This document shows positions 47,936 through 58,972 of a DNA stretch of 64,000 nucleotides, in pieces. The notes beneath the pieces are model-generated. The model was not told the origin of the DNA and ran no database searches. It saw only the letters and a program-made list of their open reading frames with translations. How positions within the stretch are numbered: the first letter of the stretch is position 1; each line of letters begins with the position of its first letter. The stretch comes from Guyanagaster necrorhizus. Its lineage: Eukaryota; Basidiomycota; Agaricomycetes; Agaricales; Physalacriaceae. The stretch is taken from the NCBI RefSeq assembly GCF_019112545.1, contig NW_025064895.1, positions 240,049 to 304,048 on the forward strand, given 5' to 3'. The translations under genes and the position numbers were made by a program.

Positions 47936-48669
47936 CGTCAGTAATCAGAAGCCTGTAAAACTCTGGAGCATCGAGCTTTTATGCATCTCGACTCGAAAGG
48001 TGTAACATCGACGTTAAGAAAAATTAGTCAAAAACAAGCGCAACCTAATGGCGATTCGGTTCAAGAAGCCAAGGCAACATCTCACGTAGCTACAACACCT
48101 AGGAGATAATTCGTTTTTATTAAAAGAAAAGATCATTGACAGTAAAGATATGAGGAACAACATCTTAGGCTTTAAAGGGGGTATTCGGGGAATGGCGAAG
48201 ATCCTAGATCCCAGGGAAATATGGATTTCGGTGCTACAAGATCAGAGGAAGAGTACCGAAAAAAATGTACATTGAAGCCACATGCACAGGAAGTGCGCTG
48301 GCCTTCCATACTCACAGGTGGATCGAGCGGACAGCGGTTGCAAGACTTATTTTATCCATTGATCATAGCAGATCAAGGCCTATTCGATACCAGGATCCGA
48401 CGATGCGAGCAATAGAGTTGTTTTGCCGTATGGATACCATAGTTGAAGAGGTGGGTCCAATCGGGTGCGAATTGTGACCAGGAAAAGACTAGCGGTAATT
48501 CGTTTTCGTTTAGGCGCCTCTCACCACGGTTCATGAGGGTTCATGTCAAGAATCGGAAGGTACAACGAAAAAGGTGCTCCTGTCTTCAGCTTGCTTCATT
48601 ATGGAAAGAGGTCGCATTGAAATTCATACGGAGAACACGGGAACTGGGGGATAGAGAACAGGGTCATAT
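47936..48669. other. Intergenic region between GH18 copies
   Basis: About 730 bp with the upstream region of copy 2 and the 3' flank of the intact copy. Short open frames on the + strand (48221-48733) show no family motif. Confidence 0.4.
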
Positions 48670-50242
48670 TTATACAGGCCAAGAAAGAGACCGAACGGCA
48701 GCGATCCAAGATTCTCCGGCGTCAGGATACTGAAAGGTTATCAGTTGATATCATGACCAGAACATCACGAAATTAATGACTTACCTCCCACACCATTGCG
48801 CCGCCATCTGCAATCATTTTACGCTCAGCAGCGTTCATCAATTGTAATAAATGGGACAGCGTACTCCATCCTTGATCCTTCGCGGTCTGTAAGCAAGTTG
48901 CTAGAGTTGAAATATTCATATAACCACTGCTTGCATCGCTAGCCGTCGCTGGTTTTCCGATGACTAATTTCGCAAGAGGGACACCACTGTTAGCGATCTG
49001 GAATAAGGCGGTTTGGGGCCATGTCGAAGACGAAGTAGTCAGTAACCCGCTGCAGGTGGTGTATTCAGTGGATCCCTCTGTCATAAAGGTCATAAGAAGT
49101 TGAAGAAGCACAAACGATCGACTTACGGTTATAAAACTTGAGAAGGATGAGATGAGCGCTAAGATTACACAGATGTGAATTCACTGACTTGAACGTTATA
49201 CCAATCAATCAAGCTTCCGACGTTCGCGTGTACTTTCAAGTACCCGCCTCCAGGATAATAGGTCGGCGTGAACCTGAAGGAAGATATTAGCAGTCGGCCG
49301 CTGATCAAACATCAAAGAATTGAAATGACCAGGGAGCAACAGCTGCATCGAGACGCTTCAGCAACCGTGGTTAGACTGAGAATGAACGACTGACGAGCAT
49401 GAGAGATGATGTAGGAACCCAGAGGAAGATTCACCCGCAGCTGGGTGGTGAAACTCGTCAACCAGGCCTATCACGTATCAAAACCTGAATATAGAAGCAA
49501 AGTAGGGCAGCCCACCTCGGCTGTACCTGAGTCCATGGCGTCAAAGTCCTAAGTATTCCTATGAGAGACAGAGAATCGTAGGGTTAAAAGAACATCATAC
49601 TTCGTAATCAATATCTATGCCATCCAGGTCATACTCAATGACCCATGCAGCCATGGTATTGGCAGTCGCGACCGGATCTGCCCCCGTAGTAGTTGGAACA
49701 TCGGTCGAACCAAAGGCAGACACTATAAGAGAGATGCCAGCGGCGGCATACTCTGATTTAACAGCCGATCTCTCAGAACTTGTGAGCGTTGTCCATTCGT
49801 AGGCCTAAACCATTGTTCAGTGACCGGCGTGTACAACGCGAGGTAATTTGCCTTATCCCATGCCCCTTCTATAAGAAGAAAAGAAAGTGCACTGAAAATC
49901 AATTTATCAAAGAAGCGTGAGGGAGATCACTGAAACGAAACATTTACAAGACGTTGAAGTCCTATGAAACCGTTCGTCAGCAATCTTGGAAGATTGGACA
50001 TGGAGCAGGGTCTTCCATACCTTGACTTCAGACACTGCTGGTGGTCCAGTAACTCCCGGCGTATAAGCATCAGCATACACAACCCAATGCGGTGCACCAG
50101 GAGTGGCTCGCTCTAGAATGCTCCGTGCGTTTCGACTAAGTCCAGCGAACGCTGTACCGTTCACGGGGCCGGAGAACACGGGAACAGCCATAATAGCAAC
50201 AAGAAGAAATAGCGCGAAATCAACGAAAGAGCGCAGAGCCAT
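48670..50242 (-). CDS. Secreted GH18 chitinase-like protein, intact copy 3
   Basis: Eleven exons (50242-50021, 49961-49948, 49891-49852, 49804-49601, 49548-49516, 49467-49395, 49342-49330, 49273-49189, 49136-49127, 49077-48785, 48729-48670) sum to 1047 nt, 348 residues. The signal peptide (ALFLLVAIMAVPVFSG) precedes PHWVVYADAYTPG. The TIM-barrel core shows SFLLIEGAWDKAYEWTTL, FGSTDVPTTTGADPVATA and the catalytic motif DGIDIDYED (acid Glu about residue 152). Later: APWFTPTYYPGGGYLKVHAN, LIDWYNVQ, GGAMVWEYPDAGESW. Secreted; expected to cleave chitin or N-glycan chitobiose cores. Four exons are 10-14 nt or so (14, 13, 10 nt) and the intron after WDK uses a GC donor. The only copy of the cluster with an unbroken frame. 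Confidence 0.9.
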
Positions 50243-51142
50243 CTCGAATGTTGATTTTTAGGAGTTCGCTTTGACGCCTTATATACACCGATGATTAGGA
50301 TTTCACGAGCTTCAGATTTTAGTGGAGGTGGAGCTAGAGTCATATATTCAATACGTACCACACATCTAATCGTAAAGAAAGCAGTTCAGGTTATCAAACT
50401 TGCAACAGACTCTGCTAGGACCCTAGAAGAAATCGAGCAAAGAACCAAAAGGTGCTCTCAAGCCAGGATACTTCAAATACTACCGCTTAGTTGCGTTAGC
50501 ACTGACCGCAGCACGGAGAAATACGTCGCTAAAAGCTTTTCAATTGACAAGAACGCGTAGAAAACAGGTAAAAAGTGGGCGCCATGCGGTCTGTTCTCAG
50601 CCAGTACCAGGATATCATGCGAAGTGGCAGCAGAGTAGTCGCAAGGGATGATTACAGTAAAAAGAGACAACGTTACGCATATGGTCGCGAAAGGAGTCTG
50701 CGCTTGTGTGTCTGTGAGTTAAAAAACTGAAAAAGGTGATTCCACGCGGTTCCTGCGATGGCCAAAAGACAATGATAAGCTGAGGATGGTTAGTCTTTTG
50801 CATAGATAAGAAATAACCTTATCGACGGCCCCGCTATGGTTAAAGGAAGGTTAGTAGCAGCGATGTCCTCCAAAGATGCTCCACGTGGGATCAGGCAAAA
50901 ATAGATGTCGTCGATCGGCTGATCGGCATTGAATCACACGAGCATTTTTCCCAGTTCACTGGTCAGACGGTAGTATAGTAAATAAGGTATTGGGGGTGTA
51001 ATAAGTAGTGGAAGAGACGCATATATCAGACCGGCCATGATTCCGCCCTGACCGTAGCAATAAATGGTTACAGAATTCAATATTCTGAGGTGTAATATTG
51101 AATTTTCCATGCAGTGATATGGTCCGTAAGAATCACACATAC
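50243..51142. other. Intergenic region upstream of GH18 copy 3
   Basis: Holds the promoter of the intact GH18 gene (start 50242; a TTATATAC box sits near 50280). Nothing else recognised up to the copy 4 relic. Confidence 0.4.
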
Positions 51143-51600
51143 CTGCCACTCCATCGCACCTCCATCTTTCGGTTCAGTAGCTGATAAGCTATCGTGCTCG
51201 TTGGATTGGGCCAAAAGACTGACCCCATCCTTAGTCTTTGGCAAGGCAGGTGCTAAAGTGTCCGGATCCGTGTAACCGCTGGTAGCATCTCTGGCCGTTG
51301 CAGGCTTTCCGATAAACTAGTTTGGAAAGGTCTACGCCATTATCTACAATTAGGACTAGGGCTGTGCTATTCCAGGTGCTGGAAGATGTGCTTAATAGCC
51401 CATCCCAGGTGGTATATTCGTCTGTCCCCTCCGGTAAAAACGTCGGAATGAGAAATAATCTCAGTTATAGAACGATAAGGCATGATTGTCAATTAAGCCT
51501 GACAAGAAGAGGTTACTTGCTTACTTGAACGTTATATCAATCAATCATGTCGCCGACCATCTCGTGAACCTTAAGGTATCCTCCACCACCATAGTACACA
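51143..51600 (-). pseudogene. GH18 chitinase-like gene, copy 4, C-terminal exons only
   Basis: On the - strand, 51600-51525 reads YYGGGGYLKVHEMVG then D* at the conserved LIDWYNVQ (Trp codon now TGA); 51432-51143 reads EYTTWDGLLSTSSSTW and, after a frameshift, GKPATARDATSGYTD and DGGAMEWQ. These correspond to exons 8 and 10 of the intact copy. No N-terminal exons precede it; instead an opposite-strand copy begins at about 51647. Confidence 0.65.
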
Positions 51601-51646
51601 ACGTTTTGTAAATATCTGTGCGGTTTTATTTTTTCAATATCACAAG

Positions 51647-52758
51647 GCTAAGGAATGGACCCAACTAACAGCAGCTTAGCATATTACAATAAAGGCGCAA
51701 TATCAGGAATCAAGCTCATTGCTTCCGTCTTTGGATTCACTGATGCCTCCACGTCAAGTGGTGCAGATCCCATTTCGATGACAATCACAATGGCTGCGTG
51801 GGTCAAGCAGTATAATTTGGATGGGATCGATGTTGACTATGAGGTAAAAAGAAATATCTCTGCTTGTCTCACACGAAACGTTGAGGACCATAATGACGGA
51901 AATGGTCGGGCTGAGATAAAGATACCCACACTGAGTCGTGGCGTGTCTCTAACCACTGTTCCAAGACCTGGATCATAGCCTTTACCAGAGAACCTCGATT
52001 TCAATTTCCTCAATGTGAATACATTCTTACTCATGCGCGTCAGGATTCCATTTTTCTTTGAGGGGGTTCCCATTAACTAACCAGCATGGTGCAGAGTGTT
52101 TTTGCGCCATTAATACTGGACTGAAGGGTAGCAATTTCGTACAGGTTCTCACCTAATAGGTTTGGCGGCGGCGCTTAATGCACCGTCCACGTTGCCGTTG
52201 GAAGTTTGATCGACTGGTATAATGTCCAGGTGTCAGGTCTCCCCATCTGCGTGAAGTTGATAATCTCACGCTGCTTCGAAACTAGTTTTACAATGGTGCG
52301 GTTCCAGTTTTCTTGTTGCCTCCTTCTTCAATTGACCTGGCCTGTGCAGAGGGAACCAGCGAATACACGAGGTGCACTGGGTTATTGACTACCTCCTCTG
52401 CACTTTGATCCCAGTCGGCGCTTTTCCAGATAGCCAACGGCGCTGGAGTACCGCTTTCGAAGCTGGTGATAGGTAAATCAGGCACAGCCGGCGATGCTAG
52501 TAACGGTTTATGTCAACGCCTACATTAGCCTCGTGCTTAGAGACAGCGTATAGCCAAGAATGGAGTAAGTCACGGTACATCGAGTAATCTGCACAGTTCA
52601 AAACGTTGTCCATTATCTACAGGCACAGGCGTCATGGTCTGGGAAAAGTACGGTCAGTATCATGAAGTCCAACTCAGCTCATTTCCCGAAACACCCAGTT
52701 CCCAAACGTCGTGGCTACTTGGATCCAGGCTGTTCGTGGCCTGGCTTTCCCTGTTTAA
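51647..52758 (+). pseudogene. GH18 chitinase-like gene, copy 5, lacks N-terminus, broken
   Basis: Starts with the exon-4 equivalent (KEWTQLT, frameshift, GIKLIASVFGFTDAST) and carries the catalytic motif DGIDVDYE (51822-51845). Exon-8 equivalent: VHVAVGSLIDWYNVQ (about 52185-52229). The 10-nt micro-exon TTTTACAATG (52286-52295) and its flanking splice sites are conserved with copy 3. Exon-10 equivalent: EGTSEYTRCTGLLTT, a TGA where Trp is expected, then SALFQIANGAGVPLSKL. The final exon (52699-52758) is intact, WIQAVRGLAFPV and TAA. Probably dead, but recently so. Confidence 0.7.
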
Positions 52759-52911
52759 CGACATCCTGCCGGACTTATCACAGAGTTGCTCTTTTCCCTA
52801 TTCTCGCATATCCACTGTCTGGCTAATTATAATAAATACAAGATTGAAATGTATGCAACGTGTACATGTCCATGATGTCAATGCGAAAAATACATGTATG
52901 TACGCCATCGA

Positions 52912-54909
52912 TCACTCCCAATACCTCGCGGCCTTATTATCCGATTCACCACCGACTTCGAGAAAATCCGAAGGACGCTCCCGCTTCAAGTTACGTCGTC
53001 GATTATTAACAGGTAAACGCTGGTATGCCGAGTCTTGTCCCGCAGGTTGTTGGTTCACGAATGGATTCGACCAAGCAGCCGCCATGTTGTTATAAGCCAC
53101 TCCATTAGCGTTCTGGACCTGCTGCTGGATCTGTTGCTGTTGCTGGATAGTCGCCAGTGCTGCAGAGAAGGTCTGAGCTTGCTGCAGTTGCATTTGGAGC
53201 TGCTGATATTGCATCTCGGTCGTTTGTCGTACTTGCATCGGGAGGGAAGGATTTTGAAGCATGACAGATATTTGAGAGATTTGTGCCTGTAATTGAGGGA
53301 TGCTGTTTACAAGCATTTCCTGCACGTCCACATCGGCACCAGGCTGTTGGTCAGAATAGAAGTCCTGTTCCAGATTCGGTTCCTCCTGCTACACGATCTC
53401 GTTAAATAACGCGACGGTTCACACCAAGATCAGCATACCTGAACAGAGTCATCTGTCGTTGATTTAGTCTCTTCTTCGCCCTCCATTTTACTCTTCTCGA
53501 TAGCCTTTTCGATGTAGTCCGTTACTTTGATACGCATCGGCTTATCCGCAAACAACTCATCCAGGGAAGCAATTTTCTTAGCACAATTTGGACATATGAA
53601 ATCTCGCTCGAGAAGGTGCGTCTGTATACACTCTTCGCAATATATCGTGCCACAACAAGGAGTCTTCACAGCGTCACGGAAGAGTTTATTGTCGATGGGA
53701 CAAACAAGACTGGCATCTGTGGGTATACGTTCACGGACATCGGCAGCGGTGAGTGCTTTGCTTCGTGATACCTGCTTATGCCACGAGGCTCTGCAACCAA
53801 AAATGAGTATCACTGAAATAGTCGAATGGATGAAGTGACGAACATGTCTGGTTGAGCAACAACATAACCACCCTCTGGTGTAACCATGACTCCCTGTCCA
53901 ATTTGTGCACCGGTGGGGTTCTCCACAGCCTTGAGCATACTCCGCGGGATACCTGTCGTTCGTTTGATGCGGGGTTTGTTGTCATATTCACGATCATTGT
54001 TTGTAGGGCAATCCTTGATCCAGTGTCCTTCAGAGTACGTCAGTGTAACCGTCACTGTGCAGATAAACTAGCCGACCTTTCTGACCACAGCGATAGCAGA
54101 CATAACTGGGAGGCAACGGTCTGTCCGGTACTTGATAGGGCTGGTGCGCCGAATGAGGTTTGCCACCACGAGAGAACCCCGTTCCTCGAGCATTGTAGTA
54201 AATACGTTGAGCGCTATTATGAACAAATAGAAAGAAACAAGAATTCATTAGAAAACAGGCTACTACATCGACAAGGAACCCCTCGGGGCGACACCAACTG
54301 TGACATTTTTTCCTGTGTCTCTTCCCAATTCGCAGTTTGGGCTTGAAACATTGCAGCCATGGCGACTGCTTCGTCACTCTTGGTTACAGATGATGAAACG
54401 GGAGTAGGTGCAGTCGGCTAGCACAAGCGTAAATACAGAAACCTACATCGCAACAGTCACGCACAGGTCTTTGCGGAGCCTCGTCCTTTCCATCAAATCG
54501 TTTTGATAGTGCACCCTTATGCCATGTAGATCCATTTCTGGAGACAGGTTCGGAGGTCGGTACAATATTTCCAGCGCCAGCGATATACATTGAGGCTTTA
54601 CCCTTGCCGGGACGTGACGCAGGTAGTCGTTTGACGATGACATAAGAAGAACGAGGAATGATTTCGGAGTCATCCTTGTACTCTATGACACGACATGTAA
54701 GCTCGGGGGGGAAAAAAACAAGTGCGGGTACACACACCTTGCTTGGAGGTACTATCATAGATATAAAGATCAAAATCGTTTGCTTTGCCCATGTTGTTCG
54801 CTAGAATAATGTCGCGCTTGAGATCAAAAACAGAGATACCGGTGCCATCGAAGGACACTCGAGATTCGTCTCTTCTCGAGTTGAACTTGTAAAAAACAGA
54901 CGATGCCAT
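52912..54909 (-). CDS. MPE1: Mpe1/RBBP6-like subunit of the cleavage and polyadenylation factor
   Basis: Seven exons (54909-54738, 54682-54465, 54417-54299, 54213-54077, 54027-53844, 53790-53439, 53388-52912) sum to 1659 nt, 552 residues. Domains in order: ubiquitin-like DWNN domain (1-80: SSVFYKFNSRRDESRVSFDG, DLKRDIILANNMG, YVIVKRLPA); CCHC zinc knuckle CYRCGQKGHWIKDC (about 208-221), split by an intron; RING/U-box-like finger (about 308-350: CPIDNKLFRDAVKTPCCG, YCEEC, CPNC); a Gln-rich tail (about 440-500, QQLQMQLQQAQ); a basic nuclear-signal-like RRRNLKRERPSD near the C-terminus. This order is unique to Mpe1/RBBP6, an essential nuclear factor for pre-mRNA 3'-end cleavage with E3-ligase-like features. 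Its 3' end converges on GH18 copy 5, 153 bp away. Confidence 0.95.
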
Positions 54910-55165
54910 ATCTATAAATTGACAAAGCAGATGCTAAGAAAACAGAATGGCAGCGTGCAACCGGAAGAGAATGTATTCAGGCAAGTCGTCGTCGTCGTCG
55001 TTGTAGTGTGAGAAATACGAGACTGGAGCGGAGTGAGAAATGTGCGATTTTAAACTCCGCTCTGCGGCATCGGCATCTCAACCCCAGTTGCTCCAATTCC
55101 GACATATCATTGGAAACCACGAAATAGATTCATTTCTCGGCCACACCGAATACAGAGTTTAAAGT

Positions 55166-56750
55166 CTAAGGCGAATAGAAACCCAAGTCCATCTTCTCCA
55201 TAATTTTATTCTTCTTTCCCCATATTTGACTCAGGTTAGAATACCCGCACAATCCAAGCGTGATTTCAGCTTCACACAGTATGCCACGTACGACTTCTTC
55301 AACTCCCTGTTCGCCGCTAATGGCAAGACCGTACATGTAGGGTCGACCCACTGGATAGATTGAGACTTGGACTCAAAAAAAGTCAGAAACCACGTACGTA
55401 AGACAGCTTGTGCGCCAAGCGCGATGGCCTTAATTATATCGCTACCTCGCCGTATGCCAGAGTCAAAAAGGACGGTAAACTTTCCCTCAACCTGCGCGGC
55501 TTGAATGCGAGGGTCGTCCGTAATCTTCTCTAGTGCAACAAGGGACGGAATAGAGCCATCAATTTGTCGACCGCCTAAGGAAACGTTCAACACACATTGA
55601 ATATTGCTATGAATTACGTTCTCACCATGGTTAGAGACAACGATTCCATCGCAGCCGACCTCCATTGCCTTGATTGCATCGTCGACAGACAAAATACCTT
55701 TCAAAATGAGCGGCCCCTCCCAATGCTTTCTCACAAATGCCAGCTCGTCCCAGGTTCGAAATAGACCAGAATGAATTTGTCTTGACCAATTCCTGCCCAG
55801 CATCTTCATCTGGATCTCATGTTCATCCCCTTGTGCTCGTTTCACGTCTAACTCAGCAGGGTCGAATGGGAAAGGAATTCGCTCGTCAGGGCGTGCCTCG
55901 AGGCCCTGCGTGCTCATGAATGCGGGGTCGGAGGTTCCGACTTGTATTCCGATACCATGCTTAAAAGGAAGATAGGCTTTATCAAGATCATACGGACGCC
56001 AGCCCATATACATGGTGTCCAGAGTCACGATACAAGCTGTGTAACCACCCTTTTTGGCCCGGTCTAGCAAGGACAGAGTAATCTCCTCAGAACGCGGCCT
56101 AGTATCGATATTTAGAATCTCTATGCATGCTCTGGAGGCTGAGAACATACCAGTATAATTGATACCAGCGTTGACCTTCTCCGTTGGCTTCAGCGACATC
56201 CTCGAGAGAGCGAGTACTAGCGGTGCTGGTAATAAATGGAACGCCGACTTTTGCGGCTGCTCGTGAAGTGGTCACTTCTCCGTCTTTATTCAAGAGACCA
56301 TGGACGCCGATGGGGGCGAGGAGAAGAGGTGATTTGTAGGTAAGACCGAATAGAGTCGTCTAGCAAGCGCATCGTTCACCTCGGAAGGGATGGCTTATAT
56401 GAGAGAACTATTCTTACCTCTAGAGTCCGATCAGAGGCATCAACGAGCATTTTAGGAATGAAACACCATTTCTCAAACGCCTTCTTGTTAGCGCGATCTG
56501 TTGAGCATGATCCCGCGCTCCCAAAAACGTACAGGAAAGCAGCTGTCAAGACTGAATCGACACCCTTCACACGACAGATAGAGTACATACAGTGATTTGC
56601 CATGGTCACCTCTCTTGCTTTGGCCTCTAGCTTGTCTGCATCGTATGATCCAATTGAAGGTGGCCGTCTGCTGTCATAGACAACATTCATATATGATGAC
56701 CATGATTCGGAAGGGTCCTGGTCGGTTTCGAGAGCGGCCTTGAAAGACAT
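55166..56750 (-). CDS. FMN-dependent alpha-hydroxyacid dehydrogenase (lactate 2-monooxygenase-like)
   Basis: Six exons (56750-56591, 56542-56418, 56359-56151, 56098-55626, 55574-55398, 55350-55166) sum to 1329 nt, 442 residues. FMN-binding TIM-barrel enzyme oxidising L-2-hydroxyacids. Motifs: FIPKMLVDASDRTLETTLFG, LLLAPIGVHGL, STASTRSLEDVAEANG, RWYQLYW, CIVTLDTMYMGWRP, PLILKGILSVDDA, the catalytic SNHGGRQIDGS (His base and Arg substrate anchor), FDSGIRRGSDIIKAIALGAQ and GRPYMYGLA. The spacing of the mid-region insert (GLEARPDERIPFPFD) resembles lactate 2-monooxygenase rather than flavocytochrome b2, and no cytochrome domain is fused. No clear peroxisomal tail (ends FYSP). Divergent from the amidohydrolase gene. 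Confidence 0.92.
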
Positions 56751-57162
56751 AACGTTTTGATGTGGGTAAGCAAGACAAGAGATAATAATGATTCAGTAAA
56801 GGATGTTGAGCCGTTATCTCAGGCATTGTATATTTCCTATCATAATCAAGTGCGAACGACGTCGGCCCTTCGAATAGACGATAAACAAAAGGAGGTAAGG
56901 TTCGCCGCGTCCAAGTACAGGTACATGTTAGGAATATTGATCTATGACACCAAAAGTTCAAAATCGACTGCGATGACAAGGGATAAATGATCTACCTCTG
57001 GGATCCAGTCCTGCCAGTGGATGAGGAGGTGACGGAGCAAGGTCGGACCGGACGGATCCGCGGAGCTGACAGGGACAACACGCTAATTTCACGATGATAG
57101 GATTAGGGAAACTCAGAATGAGCGTCCCACTAGGATTTTCCCACCGTTTCTCATTTTCATCC
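56751..57162. promoter_or_regulatory. Divergent promoter region of oxidase and amidohydrolase genes
   Basis: The two start codons are 412 bp apart and point outward, so the genes may be co-regulated. A possible alternative upstream start for the amidohydrolase (ATG 57094, in frame) lies inside this region. No defined sites. Confidence 0.5.
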
Positions 57163-58395
57163 ATGTCTTTGAAACCTCTCGTCGACGTGCATACTCATGT
57201 ATACCTTCCAAGATACGCTGCATGGCTTCGGTCGCGTTCAGTTGCGCCCAAAATCATGTCAGCCGAGGGGGGAGAGGAGCGACTTTTGATTCTGGAGAAC
57301 GAACCTAGCGGTGGAAGGCCCGTAGGGCCCCAGTACTGGGACCGCAAAGAGAAGCTCAGGTTCATGGATCTGCACGGCATCGATATATCTTTTGTGAGGT
57401 ACGTTTACTTTTCATTACATGTTTGCTTAAAGACTAATTTTGTCCGTATAGCACAGCTAATCCTTGGCTCGACTTCCTCTCCGCTGCCGATGCGCATGAA
57501 CTTACGTTGGGGCTCAATAATGATCTTGAAGAATACTGCTCAACTGGGCCATCGTACTCGGATTCCGTTTTGAAGAGATTATACGGACTCGGCTTGCTTC
57601 CATTGGTTCCCGGCATCACCGTCGAAGCAATTGTCGAAGCAGTGAACCAGATAGCTGCTGCACCTCATTTGAAAGGGCTGATAATGGGCACTAAGGGTAT
57701 CGGTAAAGGGTTGGATGATGAAGCGCTGGATCCTGTTTGGCAAGCCATCGAAGCCGCCAGTTTGGTTGTCTTCCTCCATCCCCATTATGGCGTAGACAGC
57801 AATGCGTGGGGTGACAAAGATAACGGACACGTTCTGCCATTGGCCTTGGGCTTCCCTTTCGAGACTGCTACCGTGGGTAAAATCACCGTGTGTTCTAGCT
57901 AGTTCGCTGATGTGTTTTTAGGCAACAGCTCGTTTAATCTTGTCAGGCGTATTTGACAGATTCCCATCGCTTCGGATCCTTCTTGCCCATTCTGGTGGAG
58001 CACTTCCTCAGCTATCCTCCCGCTTGGCTTCGTGTATCGATCACGACCCCGTTGTCGCTTCTCGTCTCAAGCACGACGCGCGCTTCTACCTTGGTAAATT
58101 ATACTTTGATGCGGTCGCTTATGGTCCAGAAGAGCTTGGTTTTGTCAGTGAGGTAGTTTCACGATCAAAACGATTCGAGACAGGAAGTACGATAAAAGGG
58201 GAGGCAGACAGAAGAGAGGGAAGTCAGAGGATGCTCTTTGGTACTGATCACCCATTCTTTCCTCCTCTCACGTCGACCGAGAAATGGAAGAGCGTTGTGG
58301 AGAATCTGGAAGCCATCGCCTCCGTACCTGGTTGGGGAGAGTCGGAAAAGGATGGCGTACGGGGTGGAAACGCGTTATCATTATTCGGATTATAG
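57163..58395 (+). CDS. Amidohydrolase, ACMS decarboxylase-like (metal-dependent)
   Basis: Three exons (57163-57398, 57452-57872, 57922-58395) sum to 1131 nt, 376 residues. TIM-barrel amidohydrolase (Amidohydro_2) of the 2-amino-3-carboxymuconate-6-semialdehyde decarboxylase group. Metal ligands: VDVHTHVY (His 10 and 12), VVFLHPHYG, ILLAHSGGALPQL and the Asp in MLFGTDHPFFPP. Such enzymes do non-oxidative decarboxylation or ring-acid hydrolysis in aromatic and tryptophan catabolism. I chose ATG 57163 because family proteins start just before the HxH strand; the in-frame ATG 57094 would add 23 residues. Next to the FMN oxidase, with which it may share a catabolic route; the substrate is not known. 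Confidence 0.9.
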
Positions 58396-58972
58396 ATGTA
58401 ACACCTGCGTAGTAGGAAGAAAAATAATGGAAACAGGTTTTGGGAGACTTCGAGCGCACCAAAAGGGATCCGAGATTGCCGAAATAGATGGTTTATGACG
58501 AAGTCAAAGTCGCTTTCTTCTCTCGTGCGAAACACGTCGCGGCCAAGCTCTATGAAAACGACTGTAAACCCATAATGCTTATGAGAGGCTCCTTGACCAC
58601 CTTAATACCTCGTCCCAGGGTCCCCCACTGTCCTTATTGAACTTAACCTTCACGAAGCTTTGGGTCCAACAACGGGACATCAAGTTCTCTGATTTTTCCT
58701 TACGTCGCTCAAGTCCTACATAAACGTCATTATCAAATGAGCTCAGACCAAAGTTTTGATCTTTTGCAGTTAGTTTAACATTTAGTCGACGGTGCACTTC
58801 CACTTTGGTTGAACCTGAATCAGTCGAAAGGTGTTTGATCCTGCGATTCAAGCTTGACTAAAGCCGAGAGATTCCAAATCGAGTTCATCCATTGCGTCTA
58901 TCATTACTACTTGGCTCGTACGCTTCCAATTAAGCGGGCATACCCTCGTAAATATATAACATAATTCATCTA
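58396..58972. other. Intergenic region between convergent amidohydrolase and MFS genes
   Basis: The 3' flanks of two convergent genes. A 90-codon minus-strand open frame (58579-58851) has no ATG at its start and no motif; I do not call it a gene. Confidence 0.4.

Noticed and set aside
53035..53292. Leu-rich plus-strand frame, leucine-repeat-like
   Set aside because: Reverse of CAG/CAA glutamine codons in the Mpe1 tail.
58579..58851. Minus-strand frame of 90 codons between convergent genes
   Set aside because: Opens with TTG and not ATG, has no motif, and fits neither neighbour as an exon.
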